Below, in pieces: positions 10,092 through 18,127 of a stretch of 64,000 nucleotides of DNA; positions within the stretch are counted from its first letter, which is position 1, and the number at the start of each line of letters is the position of its first letter. Where the stretch lies: contig CALBMX010000087.1 of assembly GCA_937896235.1 (NCBI GenBank), positions 22,714-86,713 of the forward strand, given 5' to 3'. The notes beneath the pieces were generated by a model. It ran no database searches and was not told the DNA's origin. It saw only the letters and a program-made list of their open reading frames with translations. Origin of the DNA: an uncultured bacterium (GTDB lineage: Bacteria > Planctomycetota > UBA1135 > GCA-002686595). Position numbers and translations under genes: made by a program.

Positions 10092-12395
10092 TTATTTTCC
10101 CAAGTAGCCCATGGCCTGTAAACGTTCCGCTTCCTCGGCACTCAAGGTGACTGTCCGAGGGGGGTGCAAGGTGACTTGAAGGGCCTTAAGCTCGATTTCA
10201 ACCCCGGCTGCGATCTTCCGCATCCACGGTGTTGCCTCTGAAAATGGAATCCCATTGGACTCCCCGGGATCCCTCTCCAAATCAAAGCCAATCAGGGAAC
10301 CCGCGATCAACTCACCCTGGCCATTCAAGCTCCCCATGAGTTTGTGAGGCCCCTCGCGGAGGGTAAATTCCGCAGGAAGATCATCCGTTTTACTTGGGCA
10401 CTCGAATGAGAAGAGGCGCCGATCCTGTGCGTTGGGAGTCTCCTCTCTCAATAGCTCCACGAGCGAGATGCCCTCCCAAATCGCCGGTGCTGGGACATTG
10501 GCTAGCTCGCATATCGTTGGCCCCAAATCTAGTAGGGAAGCGGCGGCGCTGGTTACGCGAGGCTTCATACCTGGAGCGCGAATGGCCATGGGAATGTGGA
10601 CCGTCTCTTCATAGGTGCTGTTCGCGTGGCCATAGATATTATGCTCGCCAAAAGCCTCGCCATGATCGCTAGTGAAGATCGTTGGAGCGTTGCCAAGGCC
10701 CGCATGTTCTAGGATCTTGAGGAACTCTCCAAAACCGCGATCCGTGTCATTGGAGCCGCCCCGATAGAGACGAGCCATGTTGTCCATCGTCGCGTTGTGC
10801 GCGATTGCATCGGAAAGACGCCCGTTTGCACCAGGTGTATCGAGTGCATCTTTGCCGAAGGATTCGAACAGCTCGTCGAGCAGTGTATCGAAGTTCCACT
10901 TCTCTGGTTCCGGCACGCTGCCGAACAGCTCGGGCAGGTCTGCCATCGCCAGTTCCGTAGCGATGTAGTTCGAGTGAGCGCGAAAAGTATGTACAAAAAG
11001 AAAGAGGGGACGACCGTCATCAACAGCGAGTACTCGGCGAACGCGAGCGAGCGTTCCCTCGATATCTAAGGGGGCGCCAACCAAGAACGTCTCAAATCCC
11101 TGATCCATACCAAAAGCAGGGACGACGAAGCCGCCCTCGGTTACGGCTACGGTGCGATATCCAGCTCTGCCGAGGACCTCCGGGATGGTCTCCATCCGAT
11201 CATCGAGGGAGATCAAATCGACAACTGCACCGTGGCGAGCAGGGTGAACGCCGGTCAGCATGGAGGCCTGGCTAGGAAGGGTCCAAGAGGATGGGGACCA
11301 GGCCGAGTCGAAGTAAACAGACTCCTCCGCAAATGCATTGAGGTGGGGCGCAAACCTGGGATTGCCGCCACTTAAAGCCAAATTGTCCGCACGGAAAGTG
11401 TCCGCGAGGAACAAGACGATATCGGGGCGTGGCTCCTGCAAGTCCATGCGCTCGATCGAGGGTGCGAGGACATGAACTAGTCCGAAGTCGCCCTCCTTTC
11501 CCTCCTCGGGAAGCGGGCAACGCATGGAGAGCTTGGCGGCAGTCTTGGAGGCGTCGCCCGGCAGCTCGATCCGCCACGACTCGATCGCACCGTATTCATC
11601 GGTTGGTGAAAGTTGGCGGGACCAAACAACGGTGTCATCGACAAGAATTGTAAAGCCGATTTGAGCACCGGAGGCGCCGCGGGCAGAGGTCGAAAACAGG
11701 AGCTCGGCGCCTTCCTCGTAATTGATCTGGCAGCTAAGCGAGTCGCCACTGAATACGCCAACCCCATGGAACGAGGAGGCGCCGATGTCTACTCGCACGT
11801 GACCTCCCGCTTGTTCGGACTCTCGCTCTTCCTCGAAACGGCCAAGGAACTCAAAGGTCGATCCCTCCGAAGGAAGGAAAGGCACCAAATAAATGACGCC
11901 AGCAACGGTGGAAAACATGCCCGGCTTCAAATCGTTGGCGAAGTCCAGGTCTTTCGTCCAAGTGACATAGGTGAGCTCCCGGTCGTCTTGTAGCAGGCGG
12001 TTAGGCAGCGTCTCGAGCGCGCTTGCATCGAGAGCCGGCAGGCGGGCGCCCTCTATGGTTAGGAGGTCGCGATCCAGCTGCGTGGAGCCAGGTAAGCCGC
12101 GACTCGTCAAGGCAACTTTGTAGATAAAGACGCCTTCCAGTCCAGACGCCTCGAGCTCGTGGGCGGCGAATGCTTGGCGAACGAGGGTGGAGGTGTCGTT
12201 TACGGTGCGCTCTACGCTCCAGCGGGGCGAGGTGCCCGAGCTGGTGCGCGGCTCAACCCTTAGTTTTGCGGTTAGATCCGCTGTTGCCGTCGAGGCGTTT
12301 GCTGACAGCGGAGGGGGGGGCTGGTTCTCGCCGCAAGCGACAAGTGCTAGTAAACAAGCGCTACGGAGAAAAGTGGGCGGAAGGAATCTCATCAT
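10092..12395 (-). CDS. Sulfatase-fold lipoprotein with Thr at the nucleophile site
   Basis: A 767-residue protein with a lipoprotein signal (LALVAC, lipid-attached Cys21). About 310 residues of unrecognised beta-rich sequence follow, then an alkaline-phosphatase-superfamily domain. That domain shows FLADTFRADNLALSG, the nucleophile block SWTLPSQASMLTG, TSDHGEAFGEH, and a C-terminal LQAMGYLG tail seen in many planctomycete sulfatases. The Cys/Ser that becomes formylglycine in true sulfatases is Thr372, so formylglycine cannot form; Thr acts as nucleophile in phospho-transferases such as LtaS. It starts in an ATGA overlap with oleA, so it is co-transcribed with it. Its link to olefin synthesis is unknown; a modified-lipid head-group role is possible. 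Confidence 0.75.
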   Translation of the reverse strand: MMRFLPPTFLRSACLLALVACGENQPPPPLSANASTATADLTAKLRVEPRTSSGTSPRWSVERTVNDTSTLVRQAFAAHELEASGLEGVFIYKVALTSRGLPGSTQLDRDLLTIEGARLPALDASALETLPNRLLQDDRELTYVTWTKDLDFANDLKPGMFSTVAGVIYLVPFLPSEGSTFEFLGRFEEERESEQAGGHVRVDIGASSFHGVGVFSGDSLSCQINYEEGAELLFSTSARGASGAQIGFTILVDDTVVWSRQLSPTDEYGAIESWRIELPGDASKTAAKLSMRCPLPEEGKEGDFGLVHVLAPSIERMDLQEPRPDIVLFLADTFRADNLALSGGNPRFAPHLNAFAEESVYFDSAWSPSSWTLPSQASMLTGVHPARHGAVVDLISLDDRMETIPEVLGRAGYRTVAVTEGGFVVPAFGMDQGFETFLVGAPLDIEGTLARVRRVLAVDDGRPLFLFVHTFRAHSNYIATELAMADLPELFGSVPEPEKWNFDTLLDELFESFGKDALDTPGANGRLSDAIAHNATMDNMARLYRGGSNDTDRGFGEFLKILEHAGLGNAPTIFTSDHGEAFGEHNIYGHANSTYEETVHIPMAIRAPGMKPRVTSAAASLLDLGPTICELANVPAPAIWEGISLVELLREETPNAQDRRLFSFECPSKTDDLPAEFTLREGPHKLMGSLNGQGELIAGSLIGFDLERDPGESNGIPFSEATPWMRKIAAGVEIELKALQVTLHPPRTVTLSAEEAERLQAMGYLGK

Positions 12396-13447
12396 AGACC
12401 GATGGCAAGCATCGAGCAGTTGAGACCGCTTCCGATGCCTAGCAGCGCAGTGGAATGGGCGGCACTTGCGAAGCCCGTTTCGCGTGCAAGGGCATAGGTA
12501 ATGGGCAGGGACACAGAGCCAATGTTGCCAAGGAACTCGACGGTGGGATGGTCTTTTACTGGATCGATGCCAACGGCATTGAGGAGGGCACGCCTATGTG
12601 CTGTTCCAACTTGATGTGTGACCACACGTTCGATGGTCTGGGCACTCCAGCCGAGCTCATCTTCGAATTTGTGCCAGGTCTCTTTTGCTAAGGAGATACC
12701 AGCAACAAGTAGTGCCTCCGAGTCCGTCTTCATCAGCATGGCCCCCCCCTCGGAGTGATCCCCTTGGCAGAGGACATTGTGCTCCGTCGCGGCCAGTTGA
12801 GAGGCGCCAAGGAGTCGCGGATGAGCACTTGGATCCCCGAGGAGAGAGGAGTGCGCGAGAACCATCGCCGCCCCGCCCGATCCAATGGTCAGAGAGGCGA
12901 CCGCTCGCTTCAGGTCCTTCCTTGAGACGTTCGGCCGTAGCAGGGCGCGCACGGTCCCTTCGCAGAGCGGACCGCCATCTTCACCAGCAACGATAAGTGC
13001 GGAGTTGATGGCTCTGGATTCGATTAGGCTCGCAGCGAGAACCATGGAGTTGGCGAAACCGAGGCAGGCGTTGGAGAGATCAAACGAGGGCGCGTTGTGG
13101 GAGAGGCCCAAGTTGTGGTGAACAACAGAGGCCGTCGCAGGCTCAAGGAAGTCTCGACATACCGAAGCGAAGATCAACTGGCCGATGGCTTCGCGGCCGA
13201 TGCCACAGCGCTCGGCAATTTGGAGTGCCGCCTCGCCAGCCCGAGTGGCGATCTCGCTTGGCCTTGTGCCGGGGTTGTAAAATCGCCTCTCACGGATACC
13301 ACTCATGAGCTCGATGCGCCCAGCGTGAAGGCGATGGCGCTCGTAAAGTGGCGCGAGGCGGGCCTCGAGATCTAGCGAGGTGACAATGTTCTCTTCGGGC
13401 GGCAGGTCATAGGCAACCGAAGTGATGTGGACGGATTCGAAACGCAT
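12392..13447 (-). CDS. oleA: OleA-type acyl condensing enzyme
   Basis: A 351-residue thiolase-superfamily protein closely resembling Xanthomonas OleA as I recall it. Nucleophile Cys128 is in SNACLGF, His278 in THQVG, and Asn308 in LGNIGSVSLP. Glu102 in DFLEPATAS matches the partner-chain glutamate that is diagnostic for OleA's non-decarboxylative condensation. The C-terminus has LLGIGSGLNCSM, shared with OleA. The enzyme joins two activated fatty acyl chains head to head to a beta-keto acid, the first step of long-chain olefin or ketone formation. FabH is the main alternative, but Glu102 and the C-terminus favour OleA. It is the first gene of the minus-strand cluster and is separated from oleBC by about 11 kb. 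Confidence 0.88.
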   Translation of the reverse strand: MRFESVHITSVAYDLPPEENIVTSLDLEARLAPLYERHRLHAGRIELMSGIRERRFYNPGTRPSEIATRAGEAALQIAERCGIGREAIGQLIFASVCRDFLEPATASVVHHNLGLSHNAPSFDLSNACLGFANSMVLAASLIESRAINSALIVAGEDGGPLCEGTVRALLRPNVSRKDLKRAVASLTIGSGGAAMVLAHSSLLGDPSAHPRLLGASQLAATEHNVLCQGDHSEGGAMLMKTDSEALLVAGISLAKETWHKFEDELGWSAQTIERVVTHQVGTAHRRALLNAVGIDPVKDHPTVEFLGNIGSVSLPITYALARETGFASAAHSTALLGIGSGLNCSMLAIGL

Positions 13448-13554
13448 AGGCCAGAGATTCTAACGGCGTGAGTTCTTCCGGCACAGCACGGAAGCTGCAC
13501 GGTTCGTCATACAGGTCCCTTGGACTGTCAAAATGAAGGTGCTACCTTGGGGAG
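13448..13554. promoter_or_regulatory. Divergent promoter region, oleA / sulfatase-fold gene
   Basis: These 107 bases separate oleA (minus) from the second sulfatase-fold gene (plus), so promoters for both directions are expected here. The 9-bp dyad found upstream of the regulator gene is not repeated. A GGGGAG directly abuts the plus-strand ATG, too close for a standard ribosome-binding site. Confidence 0.4.
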
Positions 13555-15105
13555 ATGGGAATCCGGTTTTATGGCGTGTTGTCGGGCCTCGCCCTGGCTG
13601 TGGGGTGCGTAGCTGCATGCCATCGCGCTCCAAGTGTGCCGTCGCCCCCGAATGTTCTCTTTGTCGTCTGGGATACGGTGCGGATGGATCGCCTTGGGAT
13701 TTATGGTGCGGAGAGAGACACGACCCCATTTTTAAATAAGTTCGCAGGGGGTGGACTCGTCTTTGACGATTGCCGAAGTGTCGCGCCGTCTACCGTCCCG
13801 AGCCATGGAAGTATGTTTACAGGGCTTTGGCCACGCGACCATGGCGCCAACCACAAGAACCTTTGGTTGGCATCGGAGCACCAAACTCTCGCTGAAATCC
13901 TTGCCGGATCTGGCTATGACACCTACGCCTTTTCCGCGAATCCAAACATCACAGCGATGGAGAATTTCGACCAGGGTTTTGACAAGGAGGAGCATCTTTG
14001 GGACACGGTGTGGCGCTCGGCCGCAGAGGATGATCTAAAGGAGCACTATCAAATCAGCAGCACGGGCCAACCCCTCGACAACCAGACAGGCATTGCAACA
14101 CGACTGCGCGCCGGCAAGCTCCTGAATCAAGAGATCAAGGGGTGCGGCGCACTCCTAGGACGTGGGTTGGGGGCGTGGCTCGAGCGCGATGAACGCGATC
14201 CAGAGCGGCCCTGGTTTGGTTTTCTAAACTACATGGAGGCGCACTACCCACTGCAACCGGCAAACCGTTTCCGAGAGCGATTCATGTCCGAGGAGGACCT
14301 GCGTCGCTCTTACTCTGTCGACCGCTCTTGGCCTAAAATCTGGAGCCACGTCTTTGGATTTAGCCCTTTGCCCGCACAGACACTGGCGAGTCTAGACGTG
14401 ACCTATGATGCCGCGATCGCCGAACTCGACGACCTGTTTGAGAAGTTGATGGCGGACTTAGAGGCACGCGGCGAGCTCGAGAATACGGTGGTCATTCTCA
14501 CCTCGGATCACGGCGAAAATCTAGGTGAGCACGGACTTCTGGATCACCGCTATTCCCTCAGTGAAGAGCTCCTGCGCGTCCCCTTGGTGATTTGGGATGG
14601 AAGGGCAGCGGCTGGAGTGAACCCCGGCCGGAGTTCGTTCCCCGCCATGAATATCGACCTATTCTCGACCATTTTGGAGGTGACGGGAAACGGGGTAGAG
14701 TTCGATACAGACCTTGTCAATCTACTGGGGGAAAGTGCCGACGGAGGTAAAGGTCGTATGCGATTAGCGGAGTTTGCGAACGACTTCGAGATCCCAGAGA
14801 GCATTCGCAGCTCCGCTCCCGTCGGTTGGTCGGGACGCGATTTCGCACGCCGTCTTACGTCGGTGACAAGAGATCAGTACAAGCTGGTTCACTCGGAGAG
14901 TGCAGCTGAAGGGACGAGCCTGTTCGATTTAGAGCAGGACCCCTCCTGTAGTTCGGACGTCTCCACAGGCCATAGGGCGCTCCTGAAGGAGCTCGATGCG
15001 GAGCGGGAAACTTATGAAGCGCGGGAGCGCTACTCCCCAGACAGGCGCGGTGGGGAGGGCGAGGAGGAGCAGGCCCGGCTCAGCGCTATTGGCTATGGTG
15101 ATTGA
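13555..15105 (+). CDS. Sulfatase-fold lipoprotein with Thr at the nucleophile site
   Basis: A 516-residue exported protein with a lipoprotein-type signal (GCVAAC, Cys22 or Cys18). The alkaline-phosphatase-superfamily core starts with NVLFVVWDTVRMDRLGIYG. The nucleophile block APSTVPSHGSMFTG has Thr80 where formylglycine sulfatases have Cys or Ser. TSDHGENLGEHG supplies metal ligands, and the C-terminal LSAIGYG tail is shared with its neighbour at 10092-12395. It is more compact than that protein because it lacks the long N-terminal region. It is transcribed away from oleA. Substrate unknown; a sulfate ester, phosphodiester or phospholipid head group are all possible. Confidence 0.75.
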   Translation: MGIRFYGVLSGLALAVGCVAACHRAPSVPSPPNVLFVVWDTVRMDRLGIYGAERDTTPFLNKFAGGGLVFDDCRSVAPSTVPSHGSMFTGLWPRDHGANHKNLWLASEHQTLAEILAGSGYDTYAFSANPNITAMENFDQGFDKEEHLWDTVWRSAAEDDLKEHYQISSTGQPLDNQTGIATRLRAGKLLNQEIKGCGALLGRGLGAWLERDERDPERPWFGFLNYMEAHYPLQPANRFRERFMSEEDLRRSYSVDRSWPKIWSHVFGFSPLPAQTLASLDVTYDAAIAELDDLFEKLMADLEARGELENTVVILTSDHGENLGEHGLLDHRYSLSEELLRVPLVIWDGRAAAGVNPGRSSFPAMNIDLFSTILEVTGNGVEFDTDLVNLLGESADGGKGRMRLAEFANDFEIPESIRSSAPVGWSGRDFARRLTSVTRDQYKLVHSESAAEGTSLFDLEQDPSCSSDVSTGHRALLKELDAERETYEARERYSPDRRGGEGEEEQARLSAIGYGD

Positions 15106-15460
15106 CGCCTAGCTAGGGGGCACGGGATGGTGCTCGTCACGGGGCTATTCCCCTCCCCTTCGGCCCCACTGTTGGGGGTGTTTTTCCCAACTTGGGGTAA
15201 GGGGGTAGAGAGCCGTCGCATTCCCGCTGCAATCCCTCGGCACTCTTCTTTTTGCTTTGGGATCTGAGCGCTCGACCGCAACTTGGTGCGACTAACGTTT
15301 TACTTGGGCCATAAAAGGACGGCCCTCACAACCTCGTGTCGGTACCACCAGCACCATGGCTAGGTTCGCGAAGCGCGTCTCAAGTGCCGATTGGATCGCC
15401 CGACCATGCAACGGGTGAAAAGGGTAAAGCAGTGCGGCAAGAGCCTGTTATCATCCCCCC
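15106..15460. other. Intergenic, no gene seen
   Basis: 355 bases between the sulfatase-fold gene and the M18 peptidase gene. It holds short GC-rich inverted repeats (for example GTTGGG/CCCAAC near 15173-15191, and GGGCC/GGCCC near 15307-15326) that may be terminator remnants. No open frame here looks coding. The M18 promoter should lie in the right half. Confidence 0.5.
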
Positions 15461-16753
15461 ATGACGAAGCAAACAGCCCTGGATATGGCGACGTATATCG
15501 ATGCGTCTCCCTCTCCTTTCCACGCCGTTCTTGAAGCCGCCGCCAGGCTTGAGGCCTCGAATTTTACTGAGATCCAAGAGTCGGATTCTTGGGATCTCTC
15601 TGCCGGAAAGTATTTCTTGTGCAGGGGCGGCAGCTTGGTCGCCTTTATCGTTCCAGCCAACTGTAAGCCGGGGACTGGGGTTCGCGTGATTGGCGCGCAT
15701 ACAGACAGTCCAAACCTGCGCATCAAACCACGCGCGAATACGGGCAGCGCGGGAGTGCGCCAGCTTGGTATCGAGGTCTACGGCGGCGCCCTTCTCAACT
15801 CGTGGCTAGATCGAGACCTCGGCCTGAGTGGACGTGTCGTCGTCCGTGCGGAAGATGGCGGACAGCGCGAGATGACCTTTCGTTTTGACGAGCCACTCCT
15901 GCGCGTTCCACAACTCGCGATCCACCTTGATCGGGAGATCTCCACGAATGGTCTCCTCCTTAATAAGCAAGCGCACATGTCTCCGATGTGGAGCCTGGGA
16001 GCCCGGGAGGAGCGCGGCTTTGAAGGGTTCCTGGAGGAGCGCCTAGGTCTAGAGGGAGGCGACGTGCTCGGTTGGGATGCAATGGTTCACGACCTGACCC
16101 CCTCCCGCTTGCTCGGGCGAGACGAGGACTTTTTAGCTGCGCCTCGGCTGGACAACCTCTTCTCTAGCTTTACGGCCCTTGCGGCCCTCTTTGATGTCGC
16201 TGCGGACAATGAACCAGTCGATACGATTTCGATGATCGCCCTATTCGACCACGAAGAGGTTGGCTCTCAGTCGAGCACCGGCGCCGCAAGTCCTTTGCTC
16301 TCGACAGTGATCGAGCGCGTGCTCATTGCAGCGACGGGTTCGGAGAGTCGCGAGGACTTTCACCGCAGCTTGGCGGCATCAATCTGCTGTTCTGCCGATA
16401 TGGCTCACGCGACGCACCCCAACTACAAAGAGCGACATGAGCCAGACCACTTCCTCTCGATGAATGGGGGGCCGGTGATCAAGATCAACGCAAACTTGCA
16501 CTACGCAACCAACTCCGATAGCGAAGTGTTCTTCCAGCGCGCATGCGAGCGGGCGGATGTGCCCTTTCAAAAGTGGGTCAACCGAACGGACCTTGCCTGT
16601 GGAAGTACGATCGGCTCGATCACCTCGGCAAAACTTGGGATCACAACTGTGGACGTCGGGTGCGCCATGCTCTCCATGCACTCCGCTCGAGAAGTTTGCG
16701 GTTCGGAAGACCCCGATTTGATGCGCCGCGCGATGGTCGAGTTCTTGCGGTAG
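15461..16753 (+). CDS. apeB: M18 family aspartyl aminopeptidase
   Basis: A 430-residue cytoplasmic metallo-aminopeptidase of family M18. Metal and catalytic motifs are complete: GAHTDSPNLRIKP with His80, RLDNLFSSF with Asp231, FDHEEVGSQSS with Glu265/Glu266, SADMAHATHPNY, and MHSAREVCG near the C-terminus with the last metal His. The family forms large tetrahedral assemblies and removes N-terminal acidic or neutral residues from peptides. No signal peptide. No Shine-Dalgarno sequence precedes the ATG. A strong palindrome (16775-16812) ends transcription just after the stop. Confidence 0.92.
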   Translation: MTKQTALDMATYIDASPSPFHAVLEAAARLEASNFTEIQESDSWDLSAGKYFLCRGGSLVAFIVPANCKPGTGVRVIGAHTDSPNLRIKPRANTGSAGVRQLGIEVYGGALLNSWLDRDLGLSGRVVVRAEDGGQREMTFRFDEPLLRVPQLAIHLDREISTNGLLLNKQAHMSPMWSLGAREERGFEGFLEERLGLEGGDVLGWDAMVHDLTPSRLLGRDEDFLAAPRLDNLFSSFTALAALFDVAADNEPVDTISMIALFDHEEVGSQSSTGAASPLLSTVIERVLIAATGSESREDFHRSLAASICCSADMAHATHPNYKERHEPDHFLSMNGGPVIKINANLHYATNSDSEVFFQRACERADVPFQKWVNRTDLACGSTIGSITSAKLGITTVDVGCAMLSMHSAREVCGSEDPDLMRRAMVEFLR

Positions 16754-16774
16754 ACTGCAAACGCTTTTTAAATG

Positions 16775-16812
16775 CAAGCGGGATGCGACGAGTACTCGTC
16801 GCATCCCGCTTG
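16775..16812. terminator. Perfect 38-bp palindrome, bidirectional terminator
   Basis: Two 19-base arms (16775-16793 and 16794-16812) are exactly complementary; centre GAGTACTC. It lies 21 bases after the M18 stop (plus) and 14 bases after the stop of the minus-strand HMA lipoprotein gene, so it serves convergent genes. T-rich stretches flank it on both sides (TGTGTCTTT on plus, GCATTTAAAAA on minus). Confidence 0.75.
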
Positions 16813-16826
16813 TGTCTTTAAGGCAA

Positions 16827-17150
16827 CTACTCGGTGGGGTGGACGAGCTCGCCCGCCTCTTCAATGGCCTTCATCAGAGCCTCTTCATTCGTCACGCTCT
16901 GGTCGTACGTGATTTGGAAGTTGGTCAGCCCTTTTGTGATTTGAATATCCTGGAAACCTTCGACGGATTTAGCAGCGCCACTCACGGTGGCAACACATCC
17001 GCCTCACGGGACTTTTTCTAAGGTGAGTTTAGCGATAGAGAACGCTGCGGGCGTCTCTGTATTAGAGGCGCTCATCTCGTTGCTTGCGTCCGATTGGCAA
17101 GAAGCCATCAGGCCCAGGCAAAGAAATGCGCCAAGGTAAGTCGTTTTCAT
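16827..17150 (-). CDS. HMA-domain lipoprotein with in-frame UGA (candidate selenoprotein, U-G-G-C)
   Basis: Reading from the ATG at 17150, codon 49 is TGA (17006-17004). Translating it as selenocysteine gives 107 residues ending at TAG (16829-16827). The N-terminus is a lipoprotein signal (GLMASC, Cys18). After about 20 low-complexity residues comes a heavy-metal-associated fold: LTLEKVP-U-GGCVATVSG, then VEGFQDIQITKG, FQITYDQ and ALMKAIEEAGE. The TGA falls exactly on the first cysteine of the domain's CxxC metal site. Both sides of the TGA show the same domain in the same frame, which argues against an accidental stop. A hairpin begins 12 bases after the TGA. Likely a periplasmic or envelope metal or selenium-dependent redox carrier. 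The alternative is a recent nonsense mutation. It is on the minus strand, converging on apeB. Confidence 0.8.
16977..16991 (-). promoter_or_regulatory. SECIS-like hairpin after UGA of the HMA lipoprotein
   Basis: On the minus strand GCCAC-CGTGA-GTGGC forms a perfect 5-bp stem with a 5-nt loop carrying G in position two. It starts 12 bases after the TGA, inside the coding frame, as bacterial SECIS elements do. The stem is short, so this rests on position and on the parallel cases at 52392 and 63112. Confidence 0.5.
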
Positions 17151-17308
17151 AGGTAGTCTCGGTTGAGTATGTCGAGCAGCCAGCTTTGAGCAGCGCTGCA
17201 GGATAGGGGACAGCTCTATGCATAACCGATCGGGACTTTGAGCGCGAGCCCTGAATACTTAGTTTGCCGGGGCTTTGCAGTACATCACCTAACCGCTACC
17301 GTATTCCC

Positions 17309-18127
17309 ATGGAATCAGCCGCCTCAGAACGTCACCTCCCTCTTCCGCGATTTTTAGGCGTTGTACATTTACGCCCCTTGCCGGGTTCTCCCGGCTTTGA
17401 TGGCGATTTGGACCGCATATTCGAAGCCGCAGAGCGCGATGCCGCCGCACTTTTGGAGGGTGGCGCCCATGGGATTATTGTTGAGAACTTCGGGGACTTG
17501 CCATTCCGTCCGGGCCGCGTTGACTCGGAAACGGTCGCTGCGATGGCGCTTTGCCTAGACCGGGTCCGACGGATTGTGGGGGAGGAGTTGACCTTGGGCG
17601 TGAATGTTTTACGGAACGACGCCCTCTCCGCCCTGGGGCTATGCGCAGCTACCGGTGCTTGTTTCATACGAGTGAATGTCCACACCGGGGCCGCAGTGAC
17701 GGACCAGGGACTGATTCAAGGTCAAGCTGATGAAAGCTTGAGATTGCGCGCAGCGCTTTTCCCCGACCCCGCAAGGCGACCCGCATTACTGGCTGACGTG
17801 CATGTGAAGCACGCCACCCCGTTGGGGGATTCCGAAATTGGTCTTGCAGCCGGAGATACTTATCGCCGGGGTGCTGCGGACGGACTGATTGTTTCTGGAA
17901 CGGGAACGGGTGCCGGCGTGAATCTGGCGGACCTCAAACGCGTTCGCCAGGCCGTGCCCGAAGCACCGATTTGGATTGGTTCCGGGTTTACGCCGGAAAC
18001 GGCAGCCGCCCTGCTGAGCCATGCGGACGGCGCAATCGTAGGCACCTGGCTCAAGCAGGGCGGTCAGCTGGCGGCACCTGTCGACGCCGCCAGGGTCCGC
18101 GAGGTCGCGGCCATTTTTAGAGGCTGA
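17309..18127 (+). CDS. BtpA/SgcQ family TIM-barrel protein
   Basis: A 272-residue protein with the BtpA-family pattern: GVVHLRPLPGSP near the N-terminus, IIVENFGDLPF, LGVNVLRNDALSALGLC, FIRVNVHTGAAVTDQGLIQG, and a phosphate-binding GLIVSGTGTG plus WIGSGFTPE at the C-terminal barrel face. BtpA is linked to photosystem I stability in cyanobacteria, and SgcQ sits in a sugar operon. The chemical role is not established, so no reaction is claimed. The ATG at 17309 is preferred to an upstream TTG (17264). The 3' end overlaps the convergent M16-like gene by 11 bases. Confidence 0.8.
   Translation: MESAASERHLPLPRFLGVVHLRPLPGSPGFDGDLDRIFEAAERDAAALLEGGAHGIIVENFGDLPFRPGRVDSETVAAMALCLDRVRRIVGEELTLGVNVLRNDALSALGLCAATGACFIRVNVHTGAAVTDQGLIQGQADESLRLRAALFPDPARRPALLADVHVKHATPLGDSEIGLAAGDTYRRGAADGLIVSGTGTGAGVNLADLKRVRQAVPEAPIWIGSGFTPETAAALLSHADGAIVGTWLKQGGQLAAPVDAARVREVAAIFRG

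Noticed and set aside
10092..15105. Formylglycine-dependent sulfatases
   Set aside because: Both have Thr at the modified position, which sulfatase-modifying enzymes do not convert.
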